Source: Flavobacterium sp. CYK-55
GTDB taxonomy: Bacteria > Bacteroidota > Bacteroidia > Flavobacteriales > Flavobacteriaceae
Length of the DNA: 64,000 nt
Direction of reading: 5' to 3'
Assembly: GCF_018413465.1 (NCBI RefSeq)
Contig: NZ_JAHCDK010000003.1
Span: 1 to 64,000, forward strand
The notes under the pieces are model-generated. The model was given only the letters and a program-made list of their open reading frames with translations. It did not search any database and was not told the origin of the DNA. The position numbers and the translations under genes were made by a program. Below, piece after piece: positions 16,784-27,944 of this stretch; the stretch's first letter is position 1, and every line of letters begins with the position of its first letter.

Positions 16784-19700
16784 CTAATAAACCATAATCT
16801 TTGTACTCACAAAGCGGTTTGATGTTTTGACCTTAACCAAATAAGTTCCTTGACTGATGTTTCGGATCGGAATTTGAATATGGCTTTTGTGTTCAACTTT
16901 CCATTCTGCAATGATTTGACCTACTATGTTGTACAAGTACACTTTTTCAACAACCGTATTTACATCGTTGTTTTGAATATTCAGACAATTGTTGTTGTTG
17001 GTAAAATTAATCAGCAATGGGCTTGCAGCAAAATCATCGTTTGCAAGAGTTTCAACGCTAAAGCGCAATGAAAATCTATGATCATATACACCCGGTTCAA
17101 GCGCGATAACAAAATCATGGTTTTTAATGTCGTGGTAAATACCGGTAACATTATCAAAAACATAAATTTCGGTGGCCTCCGCAACATGCTCAAGGGCATC
17201 AATCTTAAAGGTTGCTTGTCCGGGGTTTGTAATTTTAACACCCAACGGAATAATTCTGTCGGGATTAAAATCTGAAAGCGCTTGAATGACAAAGTTACCT
17301 CCGTTAAACACCCAATACATATCGTCGCTGTTGATGTCCATCATAGGAGCATCATAACCCAAATCAAATAAATCGGTAGTATGGCCGTCGGCACCTACCA
17401 AGAGTTGTCTGTGAAGACCATTCGGAGCATCAAAACGCAATCTGATTTTAGGTCTGAGGTCATTGTTTTGGTTGGTTGTTCTGGTAGCCTTGTTGCTTTG
17501 TAAGCGCATAAATACTGACTGAGCAACTGATTCGGTTTGAAAGGCGCGCTGACTGTTTTTGATTACAATAGGCCCGCCGGTTACAGCTGTAGTTAGGTTT
17601 GGATTGTTGACCACCAATGACGGATCTAATATGGTTCCTACAAAGAAACCTTGCCCTACCGGAACATATCTTTGCGGAATCATGGTTCCGATGGCACCAT
17701 TGTGGTTGATCAAAACGTCATTTGATATAGCCGGAACGCCACCCATCAAAGTATAGGTTGCATAACCGCCAATATACGAGGCCAAAATATGGGTTTGACC
17801 TGCAAAATGATTCCAGAATGACAATGCTCCATTAAATATATTGGTGCTGTTTCTTCCGGCTCCATCCTTGATGTTGTCTTTGATGAATTCATCGGCGTCT
17901 AAGGCTGACGGATACGGATTTCCAACCAAATAAAGCTGATTCGGAGCAATGTTCAAAAGCATAGTTCCGTTGTTGGGTTTACCGGCAAACACATAGTTTT
18001 GGGTGTCTGTAATACTGGCAGTTCCGTCGGTTCCTTTCATCGTAAAACCTTCACCAACTTTTATGTTACCCGTACTGCCCACATATTGCCAACCGGCATA
18101 GACTGTACTAACACTGGTATATTTAAACAACCAATAGTCACTTATATTGATGGGGCTTGAGAGCGCTCCATCGGCAAAATTAGGCCCTGCTCCAAAATTA
18201 ATCAAGCCCGGATTAAACGAATTAGTTATTACATCAGATCCGTCTCTAAGTACATCACCAATACTATAATCGAGCCCGTTGGCACTCACCGGAGATGACC
18301 AATAATTGTAATTATAACTGCTGCGGGTACCTTGTTGGTCGCGGTAGATTTTTCCGGTACCGCCGGTAGGGTTAGCCACCAATCCCGATTGAACAATTTG
18401 CGCTTCGCCGGTAAGTCGGATATCGCCACTTTGCAGCGATAATAAATTTGAAACCGTCAGCTCATAACCATCAGCCAAACTAACTCCTTTGGCTCCGTTT
18501 GATGTGTTTAGGCTAAGGTTATAGAATGTCTCATTGGTTTTGATGCCTGCGTTGATGGTTTGTATTTGATTTGTAGTGGCTCCGATAAAAGTAACCGTTC
18601 CTTGGCCGGGCGTAAAGGTGCCGCTGTTTTTCCAATCTCTGCTGATGTATAAATCTGAATTAGCTGCCATGGTCACAGAGGCTGTAGGGTCAATAATAAG
18701 ATCTCTTGCCCAGGCAATATTGCTGTATAAAGCCGCATAAACTGATGTATTCGGGTCAATTACCGGCATACGGGCCGGGCCGGTCAGAATTTGCGCATCA
18801 ATAGTATCCGAAGGTAATCCTCCGGCCCAGTTTCTACAATCAAACCAATCGTTGCTCACCAGTCCGGTCCATAGTCCCGGGGTTCCGTTCATTACAGTTA
18901 CTACTGCTGTTCCGGTCATGTCGGCTGCCGATGCGCTACAGGTTGCATCGCTCAAAGCGGTAATGGTATAGGTTTCATCGGCTGTAATATCAGTAACACT
19001 TAAAACATACGGATTCGTGTTGACGTTGTTGATGGTGGTTTGCACACTGCCATTGCTGTAGGTAATATTCCACGGAGCTGTTCCGGTCAAAGCAATGCTA
19101 AAAGTAGCCGTTCCGTGGTTACAAATGGTTTGGTCTGGGCTAATTTGGGCCGTTGGGTGTGTACAATTGGAGGCCGAACACGTTGCGGTTGCAGCCATAT
19201 AGCAACTGCCCGAACCACCGATAGGGGTTAAGGTAATCACCACGGTATCGTTTTCATTTAAACCGGTTATTTCATAGGAAAGTACATTTCCGATGCTTCC
19301 GATATTGATCACCGGGTCAGCATTGATTTGATACGATACCTCATAGTCGGTTGCTCCGGCTACAGCTGCCCATTCAAAAATGACCGATGAAGTGGTCGAG
19401 GCTCCGCAATTCAGGGTCGGGCTCAATGCACCTCCTGAAGTTTCTACCTCAATATTCACGATATTGCTCGGGCAACCATTGCCATCAAGCACCACCACAT
19501 CATAGAATCCAGCATTTAAACCTGTAAAAATATTACTGCTCTGAAAGCTGCCGCCTCCGTCAATGCTGTACAAAAGGGGTAGTGTTCCGCCCAAGGCAGT
19601 GGCAGTAATGGTTCCGTCATTGGCACCACAGCTGGTTGGGGTGGCTGTAGCACTAAGGGTAGCTCCTGCTAAATCTAAGATGGTTACCGTTATTGATTTC

Positions 19701-22700
19701 TTGCATAGGTTGGCATCTCGAACCCAAACGGTATAAGTTCCGGGCCCAAAATCAGTGAGAAAATTACTGGTCTGATAAGTTACATCATCAGCGCTGTATT
19801 CATAATCCGGTGTGCCCCCAATAACCGATAGTTCAACGGTACCATTGCTTAATCCGCAAGTGGCATTAGTCACAAGAGCTGTTAAGTTTTGCGGTCCTAG
19901 TGTATCATTTACCAAAACTACTTTGGTGGTCAAACAACCATTGTCGTCTTGTACTATTACAGTATAAGTGCCCGGAAACAACAAGCCCGATGTATTGCTG
20001 CCCGAAAAAGTTAAACCTCCGTCAAAACTATAACTATACGGCAGCGTACCGCCTGAGGCTGTAACAGTTATGCTTCCGTTTTGATCTCCGCAAGTAGCTG
20101 CTACTACCGAAGTTGTAAAATTGGCTGCCGACAGATTGCCAATCGCAATACCGGTGGTTACCACACAGTCACGGGCGTCTTTTAAATAAACGGTATAAAA
20201 ACCGGCGGCTAAGCCGGTAAAAATATTGCTGCTTTGGTATACGCTGCCATCTAAACTAAATTGATACGGACTAACACCCAGTGCGCCCGTGGCAAAAATA
20301 GCACCGTCACTACTGCTGCAAGTTGCGGCTACTGTAAAGGCAGTTACGGTTGGCACATCGCCCACTGAAATCAAAACAAGGGTTGAATCAATACAGCCCG
20401 CAGCATCTTTTATATAAACAGTATACAGGTCTGAAGGTAAGTTGTTGAATAAATTACTGGTTTGAAAAACAGTTCCGTTAATGCTGTACTGATACGGAGT
20501 TGTACCACCGCTGCCGGTTACTGTGATCATTCCATTGGTTAAACCGCAAGAGGTATCTGAACTCAAAACACTAAGGGTGGCCCCACCGCTGTTGGTTAGC
20601 GTAACAGTTGAGGTTTTGATACACCCGGCCACATCCATTACACTCACCGAATAAGTTCCGGCTGTGAGCCCAAAGTAATCTCCGTCGGGCTGATATGGGT
20701 CACCATTCAAACTATACGAATAGGGAGCGCCACTGCCACCGGAGCCTACGGCTGAAATACTGCCATTGCCCAACGCGCAGGATTCATTGGTCGGGGTTAT
20801 TGATAAGGTAGGGCTGCCTGTAGTGGCAGGTACGGTCACGGTTATGGTGTTCATACAATTAGGGCCGGGAGGGTCCGGGTCAAAGCCTGAATCATCGGCA
20901 ATAAGTATGGTATAAGTGCCCGGTGCATATCCGGTTAGGGTTACGGTAGAATTAAATTGTGACCATGTAATTCCGCCGTCGAGGCTGTAATGATAAGGTG
21001 GGCTGCCATCGCCATTGATTCCGGTTAGGGTAATTTGACCGGTACTAGACCCACAAGGAGCACCAACAACTGTAGCAGTTGCAGTAGCTCCGTTGGTATC
21101 GCTGATGGTAAACGGAACTAGTTTGGTACAACCCGAAGCGTTCATGGCTATTACATAGTGATCTCCGGGGGGAATATCAATAAAATTACTTCCCGAAAGA
21201 AACGGCCCGAAATCTAAACTAAACGTACATGAGCTGCAACTAGAACCGTTGACTTTAAAGTTTTGAATTTTTCCCAAGGTGCCATCACAAACCAAGGCAT
21301 CTTTGATCGTAAAGGTAAAGGTACTAATGCCCGGGCCAACCCCGCTGTTGGTTACTACCAGACCCGTTTGGGTAAAGATACAGCCTGTGGCATCTTTAAG
21401 ATAAACCGTATAAGTGCCCGCGGCCACATTCAAAAAAGTACCCGAGCTTTGATAAGTGGTTCCGTTGATGCTGTAGGTCAAAGGTGCCGATCCGCCACTA
21501 CCGATGGCTTCAATTACCGCATTACTTCCGCCGCAAGTAGCTTGCAAAACCACCGAGGCACTCAGACTCAGCCCGGTTAATGATTCTATGATTTCTTGTT
21601 TGGTTACGATACAATTATTGGCATCTTTAACATTAACTGTATAAGTTCCGGGTGATAACCCGCTGAACACATTACTGGCTTGATACGCCCCTGCATTGAT
21701 GTTATACTGCAAAGGCGCAACTCCGCCACCGGCTGTTGCGGTAATGATACCCGTATTGCCACATGATGACGATACTGCGCTTAAAGCTAGGGTCAATCCC
21801 GATGCATTGTCAACCGTTAGGGTAGTGGTTTTGATACAACCGCTGGCATCTTTTACATAAACCGTATAGGTGTTGGGTGCCAAACTGCTAAAAGTATTAC
21901 TCGATGAATAAGTTACTCCGTCAATACTGTATTGTAGTGGGGCAGTTCCGCCACTACCGGTAGCGGTAATGGTTCCGTTATTAACCGTACAAGCGGCAGG
22001 GGTACTTACCGCGCTTATCGATGGGCCGGCCACAGGGTTTACAACCACAATGGCTGCTCCGACACAACCCAATGCATCTCTGACAAAAACAAAATAATTG
22101 CCCGCAGCTACACCGGTAAAAGTGTTGCTCACCTGATAAGTAAATCCGTTGATGCTGTAGGTAAAAGGTCCTGTGCCGGTAGGGGTAATGGTGATGGTTC
22201 CGTTTGATGCGCCACAGTTGGCCGGAGTTGAGGTAGCAGAGGCACTCGGACCTCCGGTGCTTCCAATCAAAACTGTAGTGGTGTCAAGACAGCCGGTGGC
22301 ATCTTTGACGGTTACGGTATAACTTCCGGCCGACAATCCGCTAAACAGCGGGCTGGCCTGAAAAGTAGTTCCATTAATACTGTATTGCAGCGGTGCTACA
22401 CCACCCGAACCGCTGGCGGTAATGCTTCCGTTGATGTTGCCACAGGCCGCATTGGTTGTGGTGGCTGAGATGGTAGGCAACGGATTGCTGTCAACAGTAA
22501 CGGTAACCGAGCTGTTACAGCCAATGGCATCTTTGACAAAAACGGTATAAGTACCCGGTGTTACATTGTTAAAAATATTGCCTGCCTGAAAAGTATTGCC
22601 GTTGATGCTGTATTGCAACGGAGCAGTTCCGCCACTGCCAAAGGCCGTGATGGTTCCGTTGTTTTGGCCACAAGTAGCTGATGCCGGAATGGCGTTGAAA

Positions 22701-25471
22701 ATGATGGCCGGACTGGTTGTGATGGTTACTATGGCGCTGTTGATACAATCGGCAGCATCTTTTACGGTTAAAATGTATTGACCCGCAGTAAGTCCGGTAA
22801 AGAAATTACCGGTTTGATACGGATAGCTGATGCTTCCAGTTATACTGTATTGATAAGGCGTGGTGCCACCCGTTACAGTAGTGGTTACCGTACCTGAATT
22901 ATTTCCGCAAGTGGCATCGGTTTGTGTAAAGCTTACAGCCGGGCCATTGCTGTTTAGAATGTTTACGGTGGCAGTATTTGGGCATCCGCCTGCCGCTTTG
23001 ACCTCAAGTGTATGAATGCCTGCCGCCAATCCGGTAAATATTCCGCTGGGCTGAAATGCGCCTCCGTCTATACTATAGGTATAAGGCCCAGATGCGCCCG
23101 ACCCCGTTGCACTAATGCTCCCGGTGTTGGCTCCGCAACTCGTATTGGTTTGTGTATAAGCAATGGAAGGGCCCGGAAGTATAAATTGGGTGGTAGCTTG
23201 TACGCCGCTACAGGCTGAATTAACTGTAGCAACAATCGCATAAGTGACATTCGGACTAAGGGCTGTGAATACTGCCGGATTACTGCCGATTGTATTGATC
23301 ACGGCCACTTGAGTCACACCATTGTATAAAACATAATTCACCGTAGCATCAGCGGGTGGAGAAGGGCTTATGGTAGCCGAGGCACTGGCTGTTGCACAAT
23401 CAGGTGCTGCATTTAAGGTGTAGATAGTGCTTGGACAATAGGCCGCAATATTAATTGACGACACAAAGCCATCGCCACTGGCGTATAATAATTTTTTTGA
23501 TTCATCTAACGCTAAATCATACACATTGGTGTTGTATCCCGATATGGTAATATCAGCTGCTGCGGCATCATTAAAAGTAGAACCGTCAAAGAGGTAGACT
23601 TTTATGGTTCCGTTGGTGTTTCCGATGAATACATTATTACACGCATCGGCCACAACACCTCCTTGCATCAAAAGAGCATTGGCACCTATGGTCAACGGAG
23701 TTCCGGCCACAGCCCCGGTGGTTTTGTTGAAGGCTTTTAGATGTTGTCCGTCCCAATAAAACAAATACGTGGCATTTTGACCTAAAATATTTGAGGAGTT
23801 GTCGTTATATCCGGCCGACAAATAAGGCCTATTGGCCAATTCATTAATCACACTCGGATATCCGGTAGCCGTACTCCAAGCCGTTGAGGCAAAACTATAG
23901 GGCGGATTGGTTTTGTATATTTTGTTTCCGGTAGAAGGGTCAAGTGGCGAGGCATAAATGGTATACAAACTATTGGTCACCGGGTCAACAATCAAATCGG
24001 TCATATCTTGACCAACTACTCCGCTACCCGTCAAATTAACCGCAGCACTCAAGGTAGTTGAAGGCGGTGAACAATAAGCAAAATTGGTGGGTCCGGTGGT
24101 ACCCCCTCCGGCACAAATAATTTGCGGGGAACCATTATTACAGGCCCAATACATCTTCCAGGCTTCTTGAAAGGCAGGGTCGCCGTCAGAAATATAATTG
24201 TCATACAAACCTGTGGTGTTGAGTCTGATTACCCTAAAACCATTGGTTGCATAACCTTGACCTATGTATAAATTACCGGTAGCTTTATCAACTACCCAGC
24301 CTCCGTAGTAAAAATCGGCTTGCCACGACGGTATGGTTAATACCCCGCTAAACGTCCATTCGAGTACACCGGCACTGCTGTATTTGGCGTGTTTATGACT
24401 GGCTCCTGCGGCAAATGAAGTAACCAGATTCCCACCGCCGGCCACGTATACATTGCCATTGTAGTCAAAATCTACATCAATCGCTTTGCCTGCATTAGCA
24501 CCGGTAAGGTTGCTGGTGCTGCTGACAAACGGGTCTATAACAAGTGCTTGGGTAGGGTCATAACCCTCCGGGAATGAAAAGCTAACCTCGTTGCCCGACA
24601 AATGATAGGTTGTTTTAAAAGCGGCTGTAGCCTCGGGGCGCAAAGTTTCGCCATAATAACTCACCGGAACCGTTGATAAAATGCCATCAAGGTCAGACTG
24701 AATAATGAGTTGACCTTGACGATTTGTTTTTATTTTTTTGACATCACCGGCGTATTTCAGTTTTACAGCGCTGATATCAGCACCGGGTTTTACGAGCAAG
24801 CTGTATTCAAAACCCAGTAGGCTTTGGTTGGTAAAACTATACACGAGGTCAATGCCCGGATATAGATTTTTATAAATGATTTTTTTATAGCCGTATGCTT
24901 TTTCCTGAAGCATACCATAGGTGTGGTAATCAGTTGTTTTTTCGGCGGCAATAATCTCGGCTTGCTCATTGGCACCTACCCATTCTAGGGTAATGACGCG
25001 GTCAGTAATCACCAATCGACGTTCAATTTCTTCTTCGGGTATACCTTGTTTTTCTAGTTTTTCTTCTTCTTCATGTGAAATCCTTTTGTATTCACGATGC
25101 AAATGAATGAGTCCTTTGGGCGTAAAAAGAATCGGCATATCTAAGCCTTCATAACCAAATTTAATGTTGCCCAGGTTTTCATAGCCTTTCATGGTTGAGC
25201 CATATTGACCCACGTTTTGAATAAACGAGGCATTGCCCCCCATAGCCATTGCTTGTGTATTGATCGTATTGGCAGGCATTTTAGCCGATGGAGTATGGCC
25301 TTTTGAAGTTGTGCTTACCCACTCTTTAGATTTGTTGTGCACTTGCTCATTGGGCATTGCAGCATGGGTGCTTTTGTTTGTGAGCTGACTCCAGCCCAAG
25401 TTAGCCATCATGAGCAGAATTAAAACGATTGATTTGTTTAAATACAAATGAGGTGTAGTTTTTTTATTCAT
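16784..25471 (-). CDS. Giant SprB-repeat T9SS surface protein (2895 residues)
   Basis: Signal peptide (SIVLILLMMANLGWSQ), then a DUF7948-type domain (FIQNVGQYGS near residue 85) and a beta-propeller-like region to about residue 760. About 16 SprB-type repeats follow, residues ~770-2010, each ~75 residues: a Cys-x-NGTI start, GSGG-PLQYSI centre and GTYTVYVKDA-GC end. After them come a fibronectin-III-like domain, a WTGLVSNDWFDCRNWAGG segment seen in flavobacterial T9SS proteins, and a C-terminal T9SS type A sorting domain ending in STKIMVY. SprB itself is the mobile gliding adhesin of Flavobacterium; the repeats suggest a similar adhesive role here. Single-gene unit; low-complexity repeats make assembly errors possible. 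Confidence 0.92.
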   Translation of the reverse strand: MNKKTTPHLYLNKSIVLILLMMANLGWSQLTNKSTHAAMPNEQVHNKSKEWVSTTSKGHTPSAKMPANTINTQAMAMGGNASFIQNVGQYGSTMKGYENLGNIKFGYEGLDMPILFTPKGLIHLHREYKRISHEEEEKLEKQGIPEEEIERRLVITDRVITLEWVGANEQAEIIAAEKTTDYHTYGMLQEKAYGYKKIIYKNLYPGIDLVYSFTNQSLLGFEYSLLVKPGADISAVKLKYAGDVKKIKTNRQGQLIIQSDLDGILSTVPVSYYGETLRPEATAAFKTTYHLSGNEVSFSFPEGYDPTQALVIDPFVSSTSNLTGANAGKAIDVDFDYNGNVYVAGGGNLVTSFAAGASHKHAKYSSAGVLEWTFSGVLTIPSWQADFYYGGWVVDKATGNLYIGQGYATNGFRVIRLNTTGLYDNYISDGDPAFQEAWKMYWACNNGSPQIICAGGGTTGPTNFAYCSPPSTTLSAAVNLTGSGVVGQDMTDLIVDPVTNSLYTIYASPLDPSTGNKIYKTNPPYSFASTAWSTATGYPSVINELANRPYLSAGYNDNSSNILGQNATYLFYWDGQHLKAFNKTTGAVAGTPLTIGANALLMQGGVVADACNNVFIGNTNGTIKVYLFDGSTFNDAAAADITISGYNTNVYDLALDESKKLLYASGDGFVSSINIAAYCPSTIYTLNAAPDCATASASATISPSPPADATVNYVLYNGVTQVAVINTIGSNPAVFTALSPNVTYAIVATVNSACSGVQATTQFILPGPSIAYTQTNTSCGANTGSISATGSGASGPYTYSIDGGAFQPSGIFTGLAAGIHTLEVKAAGGCPNTATVNILNSNGPAVSFTQTDATCGNNSGTVTTTVTGGTTPYQYSITGSISYPYQTGNFFTGLTAGQYILTVKDAADCINSAIVTITTSPAIIFNAIPASATCGQNNGTITAFGSGGTAPLQYSINGNTFQAGNIFNNVTPGTYTVFVKDAIGCNSSVTVTVDSNPLPTISATTTNAACGNINGSITASGSGGVAPLQYSINGTTFQASPLFSGLSAGSYTVTVKDATGCLDTTTVLIGSTGGPSASATSTPANCGASNGTITITPTGTGPFTYSINGFTYQVSNTFTGVAAGNYFVFVRDALGCVGAAIVVVNPVAGPSISAVSTPAACTVNNGTITATGSGGTAPLQYSIDGVTYSSSNTFSSLAPNTYTVYVKDASGCIKTTTLTVDNASGLTLALSAVSSSCGNTGIITATAGGGVAPLQYNINAGAYQASNVFSGLSPGTYTVNVKDANNCIVTKQEIIESLTGLSLSASVVLQATCGGSNAVIEAIGSGGSAPLTYSINGTTYQSSGTFLNVAAGTYTVYLKDATGCIFTQTGLVVTNSGVGPGISTFTFTIKDALVCDGTLGKIQNFKVNGSSCSSCTFSLDFGPFLSGSNFIDIPPGDHYVIAMNASGCTKLVPFTISDTNGATATATVVGAPCGSSTGQITLTGINGDGSPPYHYSLDGGITWSQFNSTVTLTGYAPGTYTILIADDSGFDPDPPGPNCMNTITVTVPATTGSPTLSITPTNESCALGNGSISAVGSGGSGAPYSYSLNGDPYQPDGDYFGLTAGTYSVSVMDVAGCIKTSTVTLTNSGGATLSVLSSDTSCGLTNGMITVTGSGGTTPYQYSINGTVFQTSNLFNNLPSDLYTVYIKDAAGCIDSTLVLISVGDVPTVTAFTVAATCSSSDGAIFATGALGVSPYQFSLDGSVYQSSNIFTGLAAGFYTVYLKDARDCVVTTGIAIGNLSAANFTTSVVAATCGDQNGSITVTASGGTLPYSYSFDGGLTFSGSNTSGLLFPGTYTVIVQDDNGCLTTKVVLVNDTLGPQNLTALVTNATCGLSNGTVELSVIGGTPDYEYSADDVTYQTSNFLTDFGPGTYTVWVRDANLCKKSITVTILDLAGATLSATATPTSCGANDGTITATALGGTLPLLYSIDGGGSFQSSNIFTGLNAGFYDVVVLDGNGCPSNIVNIEVETSGGALSPTLNCGASTTSSVIFEWAAVAGATDYEVSYQINADPVINIGSIGNVLSYEITGLNENDTVVITLTPIGGSGSCYMAATATCSASNCTHPTAQISPDQTICNHGTATFSIALTGTAPWNITYSNGSVQTTINNVNTNPYVLSVTDITADETYTITALSDATCSASAADMTGTAVVTVMNGTPGLWTGLVSNDWFDCRNWAGGLPSDTIDAQILTGPARMPVIDPNTSVYAALYSNIAWARDLIIDPTASVTMAANSDLYISRDWKNSGTFTPGQGTVTFIGATTNQIQTINAGIKTNETFYNLSLNTSNGAKGVSLADGYELTVSNLLSLQSGDIRLTGEAQIVQSGLVANPTGGTGKIYRDQQGTRSSYNYNYWSSPVSANGLDYSIGDVLRDGSDVITNSFNPGLINFGAGPNFADGALSSPINISDYWLFKYTSVSTVYAGWQYVGSTGNIKVGEGFTMKGTDGTASITDTQNYVFAGKPNNGTMLLNIAPNQLYLVGNPYPSALDADEFIKDNIKDGAGRNSTNIFNGALSFWNHFAGQTHILASYIGGYATYTLMGGVPAISNDVLINHNGAIGTMIPQRYVPVGQGFFVGTILDPSLVVNNPNLTTAVTGGPIVIKNSQRAFQTESVAQSVFMRLQSNKATRTTNQNNDLRPKIRLRFDAPNGLHRQLLVGADGHTTDLFDLGYDAPMMDINSDDMYWVFNGGNFVIQALSDFNPDRIIPLGVKITNPGQATFKIDALEHVAEATEIYVFDNVTGIYHDIKNHDFVIALEPGVYDHRFSLRFSVETLANDDFAASPLLINFTNNNNCLNIQNNDVNTVVEKVYLYNIVGQIIAEWKVEHKSHIQIPIRNISQGTYLVKVKTSNRFVSTKIMVY
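19440..23170 (-). repeat. About 16 SprB-type coding repeats
   Basis: About 16 in-frame units of ~225-240 bp. They share the protein pattern but have diverged in DNA, so they are old duplications rather than recent identical copies. One unit near 21130-21310 is atypical, with four Cys in a CSSCTFSLDFG context. Confidence 0.85.
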
Positions 25472-25678
25472 GCCCGTGGTTGTTGTGGTTTAGTGTAGTT
25501 GTGTTTGGTTTTTTGAACTTGTATCAACTTCCCGGGGCAATAGGTAGTTTTGTTAGATAAAAATTGAAAAATCCGTACCCTTAAACAACAGTTAATTCAG
25601 GTAATACCCTAGCCCAACAGAGCAATATATTTTGATTTTTTTTCAGTAACCTGCTTTGCAACAGAAATAGCCCTTATA
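25472..25678. promoter_or_regulatory. Gap upstream of the giant adhesin gene
   Basis: 207 bp between the TonB receptor stop and the adhesin start, transcribed leftward. It is AT-rich and unlike the other gaps contains no dispersed-repeat modules. I see no clear TAnnTTTG element or terminator hairpin. Confidence 0.3.
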
Positions 25679-27856
25679 CTACAAGCTGTATTTTATGTTT
25701 ACCCCACCAAAATAATAGGCTTTTGAAGCACCCGGATTCACATCGGTGGCTACACCGGCCGGATAATTACTGCCCGTGTCAGAGTCATTGATGCTGTTGC
25801 CCAGAAATAAAAAAGTATAGTTGATTTTGTGGGTCAAATTATTGCCGGCCAAATAAATATCCAAGACGAGTTTCTGGTTTAAAAACGATTTTTGATAGCC
25901 TATTTTAGCGTTGTATTGTTCAAAACCTTGTACTGAGTTGGTGTTGGCAAAATCAGTATAAACATTGCCTACGCGGTTAAAGGTATTTTGCACATAAAAA
26001 CCTTTTTTGAATATAATATCCAACCCCAAAGTGTATTTTGAACTCGGAACACCCACCACCATTTTGTGGGTATAATCGGTTAGGTTTGAGCCCAATTGAG
26101 TAGCAAAATCTTTGTACTTAAAGTCATTGATGCTCAGGCTTGTAAAAGGTTGTATCGATTTTAAAAAATGGCCTTCGTTGGGTGTATACACATAGCCCAA
26201 ACTCAGTTCAATACCCCGGTTTTGTTGGTTGCCCGTGTTGGCCCAATAGGTATAGGCTGCGCCTCCTTGTGGGTTGATGGCCGATAATTGGGTGAGCTTG
26301 TTTTGAATTTGCATATCATATACCGCAATTTGGTAGTCAAACCTGGTGTCAAACAACAATCCATGAATACTCAAATCAATCATTCTGGCCTTTTCGGGCA
26401 TTAACTGATCATTGGTTTGGTTGATGGCGCTGATGAACGAAGTAGCTGCTGTAGGCGCATTATATCCAAAGCTGTAACTCAAATTAACCACCTGATTTTT
26501 GATGGTTTTTTGCACAGCTATGTGTGGATTCAGCACCGTGTTGAATGATTTAGTAAATGATAAGTCTTTGTTGTAATTAGCCACCAAACCCGGCAAAGCC
26601 AGCAAATCGTCGCGGTCAAACTTAATCTTGTTGGCACTGAGCCCAAAGACCAGCCCAAGCGCATAAGGCTCATACTGCAATCGCTCTTCAATAAAAAAAG
26701 CCAACTGATTGTTGGTGTACTTAAAATACGACCCCTTAGCAATATTGCTCACCAACAACGGATTACTATCATCGGTGCCCAGAAATCGGTAGTTTGAAAT
26801 CAATGAAGTTGATTCTTGCATTTCGGTTCCAAAATTAAATTCATTGCGCCAGTTGGTTCCGAATTGATTTTTTAGGGTAAAAACCGAACGCAAGCCATAA
26901 TTCGGGTTTTTGCTTACTTCATAAGCACCGGCTGCAATTCTGGTAAAATCAGAGTTGTAATAAAATAGAGTAGTGGTGTTTTTAAAATGCGCGTTCCACT
27001 GATTTTCATAAGATACTCCAAAGCGCGTTGATTTGATCAAATTGCCCGCATCTTTTTTGAGGTAAGCGCTGTTTCCGTTGTCAATTCCGGCATAATAGTC
27101 GGCATACGAAATTTGCCCTGCTACCTGCTCATATGAGTTGTTAAACCCTGTAAAGAGGCTTATTTTGGCTTTTTCGGATATTGAAAATTCACCCCAATAA
27201 CTCACAAAGTTTTTTAAACTAGCCCCGTGTGGTCGGTAACCGTCAGACTCTAAATGTCCATAGTTCAAAAACATCGAAGCTTTGTCATTTTTGTAGTTCA
27301 CTTTAGAGCTCGACTGAAAAAGCCCAAAACTTCCGGTAGTGGTTTTTTGTTCTACCGATATGCCCTCATCAGCAGGCGTTTTTGTATAAAATCGTACTGT
27401 TCCGCCCACCCCTGAACCGTATTGACTTGAGGCCGGCCCTTTGATTACTTCAAGATTATCCAGAATTGAAAAATCAAAATCGTCTAAAATTGTTGTTCCA
27501 TCGGCCGTGGTCAAAGGCATGTTGTTTAAATAGGCTTTAATGCCCCAATTGTTGAACTTTTGATCGTTGCCATAGCCTCTTATCACAATGCGCTGACCGC
27601 CCAATTGGGTGCGTTTATCTACCTGAACTCCGGCCATGGTATTTAAACTTTGTTCAATAAAAGCGGGGTTGTTTCGGTTGAGGTCATTGGCATCAAGCAC
27701 TTCAGTACTTTGAGCGTGTTTTTTAAACTCGAAAAGCTCTTTGATGTTCTTTTTTCTGCCTTTGATGGTAATGGGTTCAAGGTCAACGCTTTTTTCTTGG
27801 GCATAAAAATTTAAGCTAAAGGCCAGAACCAACAGCAAAATAAAAGGATACTTCAT
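25679..27856 (-). CDS. TonB-dependent outer-membrane receptor
   Basis: 725 residues. Signal peptide (FILLLVLAFSLNFYAQ), a TonB-box-like stretch, then the plug domain: LNTMAGVQVDKRTQLGGQRI, VIRGYG and LEVIKGPASSQYGSGVGGTV are standard plug motifs. A 22-strand barrel follows and ends with an aromatic residue pattern (YYFGGVNIKYSL). No carboxypeptidase-like N-terminal extension, so it is not SusC-like. The short plug and the RGYG motif resemble FecA/PupB-like metal-chelate receptors, but the substrate cannot be read from sequence. No TonB/ExbBD or Fur box was seen nearby. Confidence 0.88.
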   Translation of the reverse strand: MKYPFILLLVLAFSLNFYAQEKSVDLEPITIKGRKKNIKELFEFKKHAQSTEVLDANDLNRNNPAFIEQSLNTMAGVQVDKRTQLGGQRIVIRGYGNDQKFNNWGIKAYLNNMPLTTADGTTILDDFDFSILDNLEVIKGPASSQYGSGVGGTVRFYTKTPADEGISVEQKTTTGSFGLFQSSSKVNYKNDKASMFLNYGHLESDGYRPHGASLKNFVSYWGEFSISEKAKISLFTGFNNSYEQVAGQISYADYYAGIDNGNSAYLKKDAGNLIKSTRFGVSYENQWNAHFKNTTTLFYYNSDFTRIAAGAYEVSKNPNYGLRSVFTLKNQFGTNWRNEFNFGTEMQESTSLISNYRFLGTDDSNPLLVSNIAKGSYFKYTNNQLAFFIEERLQYEPYALGLVFGLSANKIKFDRDDLLALPGLVANYNKDLSFTKSFNTVLNPHIAVQKTIKNQVVNLSYSFGYNAPTAATSFISAINQTNDQLMPEKARMIDLSIHGLLFDTRFDYQIAVYDMQIQNKLTQLSAINPQGGAAYTYWANTGNQQNRGIELSLGYVYTPNEGHFLKSIQPFTSLSINDFKYKDFATQLGSNLTDYTHKMVVGVPSSKYTLGLDIIFKKGFYVQNTFNRVGNVYTDFANTNSVQGFEQYNAKIGYQKSFLNQKLVLDIYLAGNNLTHKINYTFLFLGNSINDSDTGSNYPAGVATDVNPGASKAYYFGGVNIKYSL

Positions 27857-27944
27857 ACGGACGTTTGTTTAGTTTAGTTTAGTTTGAAATTGGCTTTATA
27901 ACAGTTAAAAAGGGAGATACCCTAGGTTGGTTGGGATGGGAGCC

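Noticed and set aside
16784..25471. Many rightward open frames of 60-105 residues inside the giant adhesin
   Set aside because: They are antisense shadows of a repetitive Gly/Thr-rich coding sequence without promoters or recognisable products.
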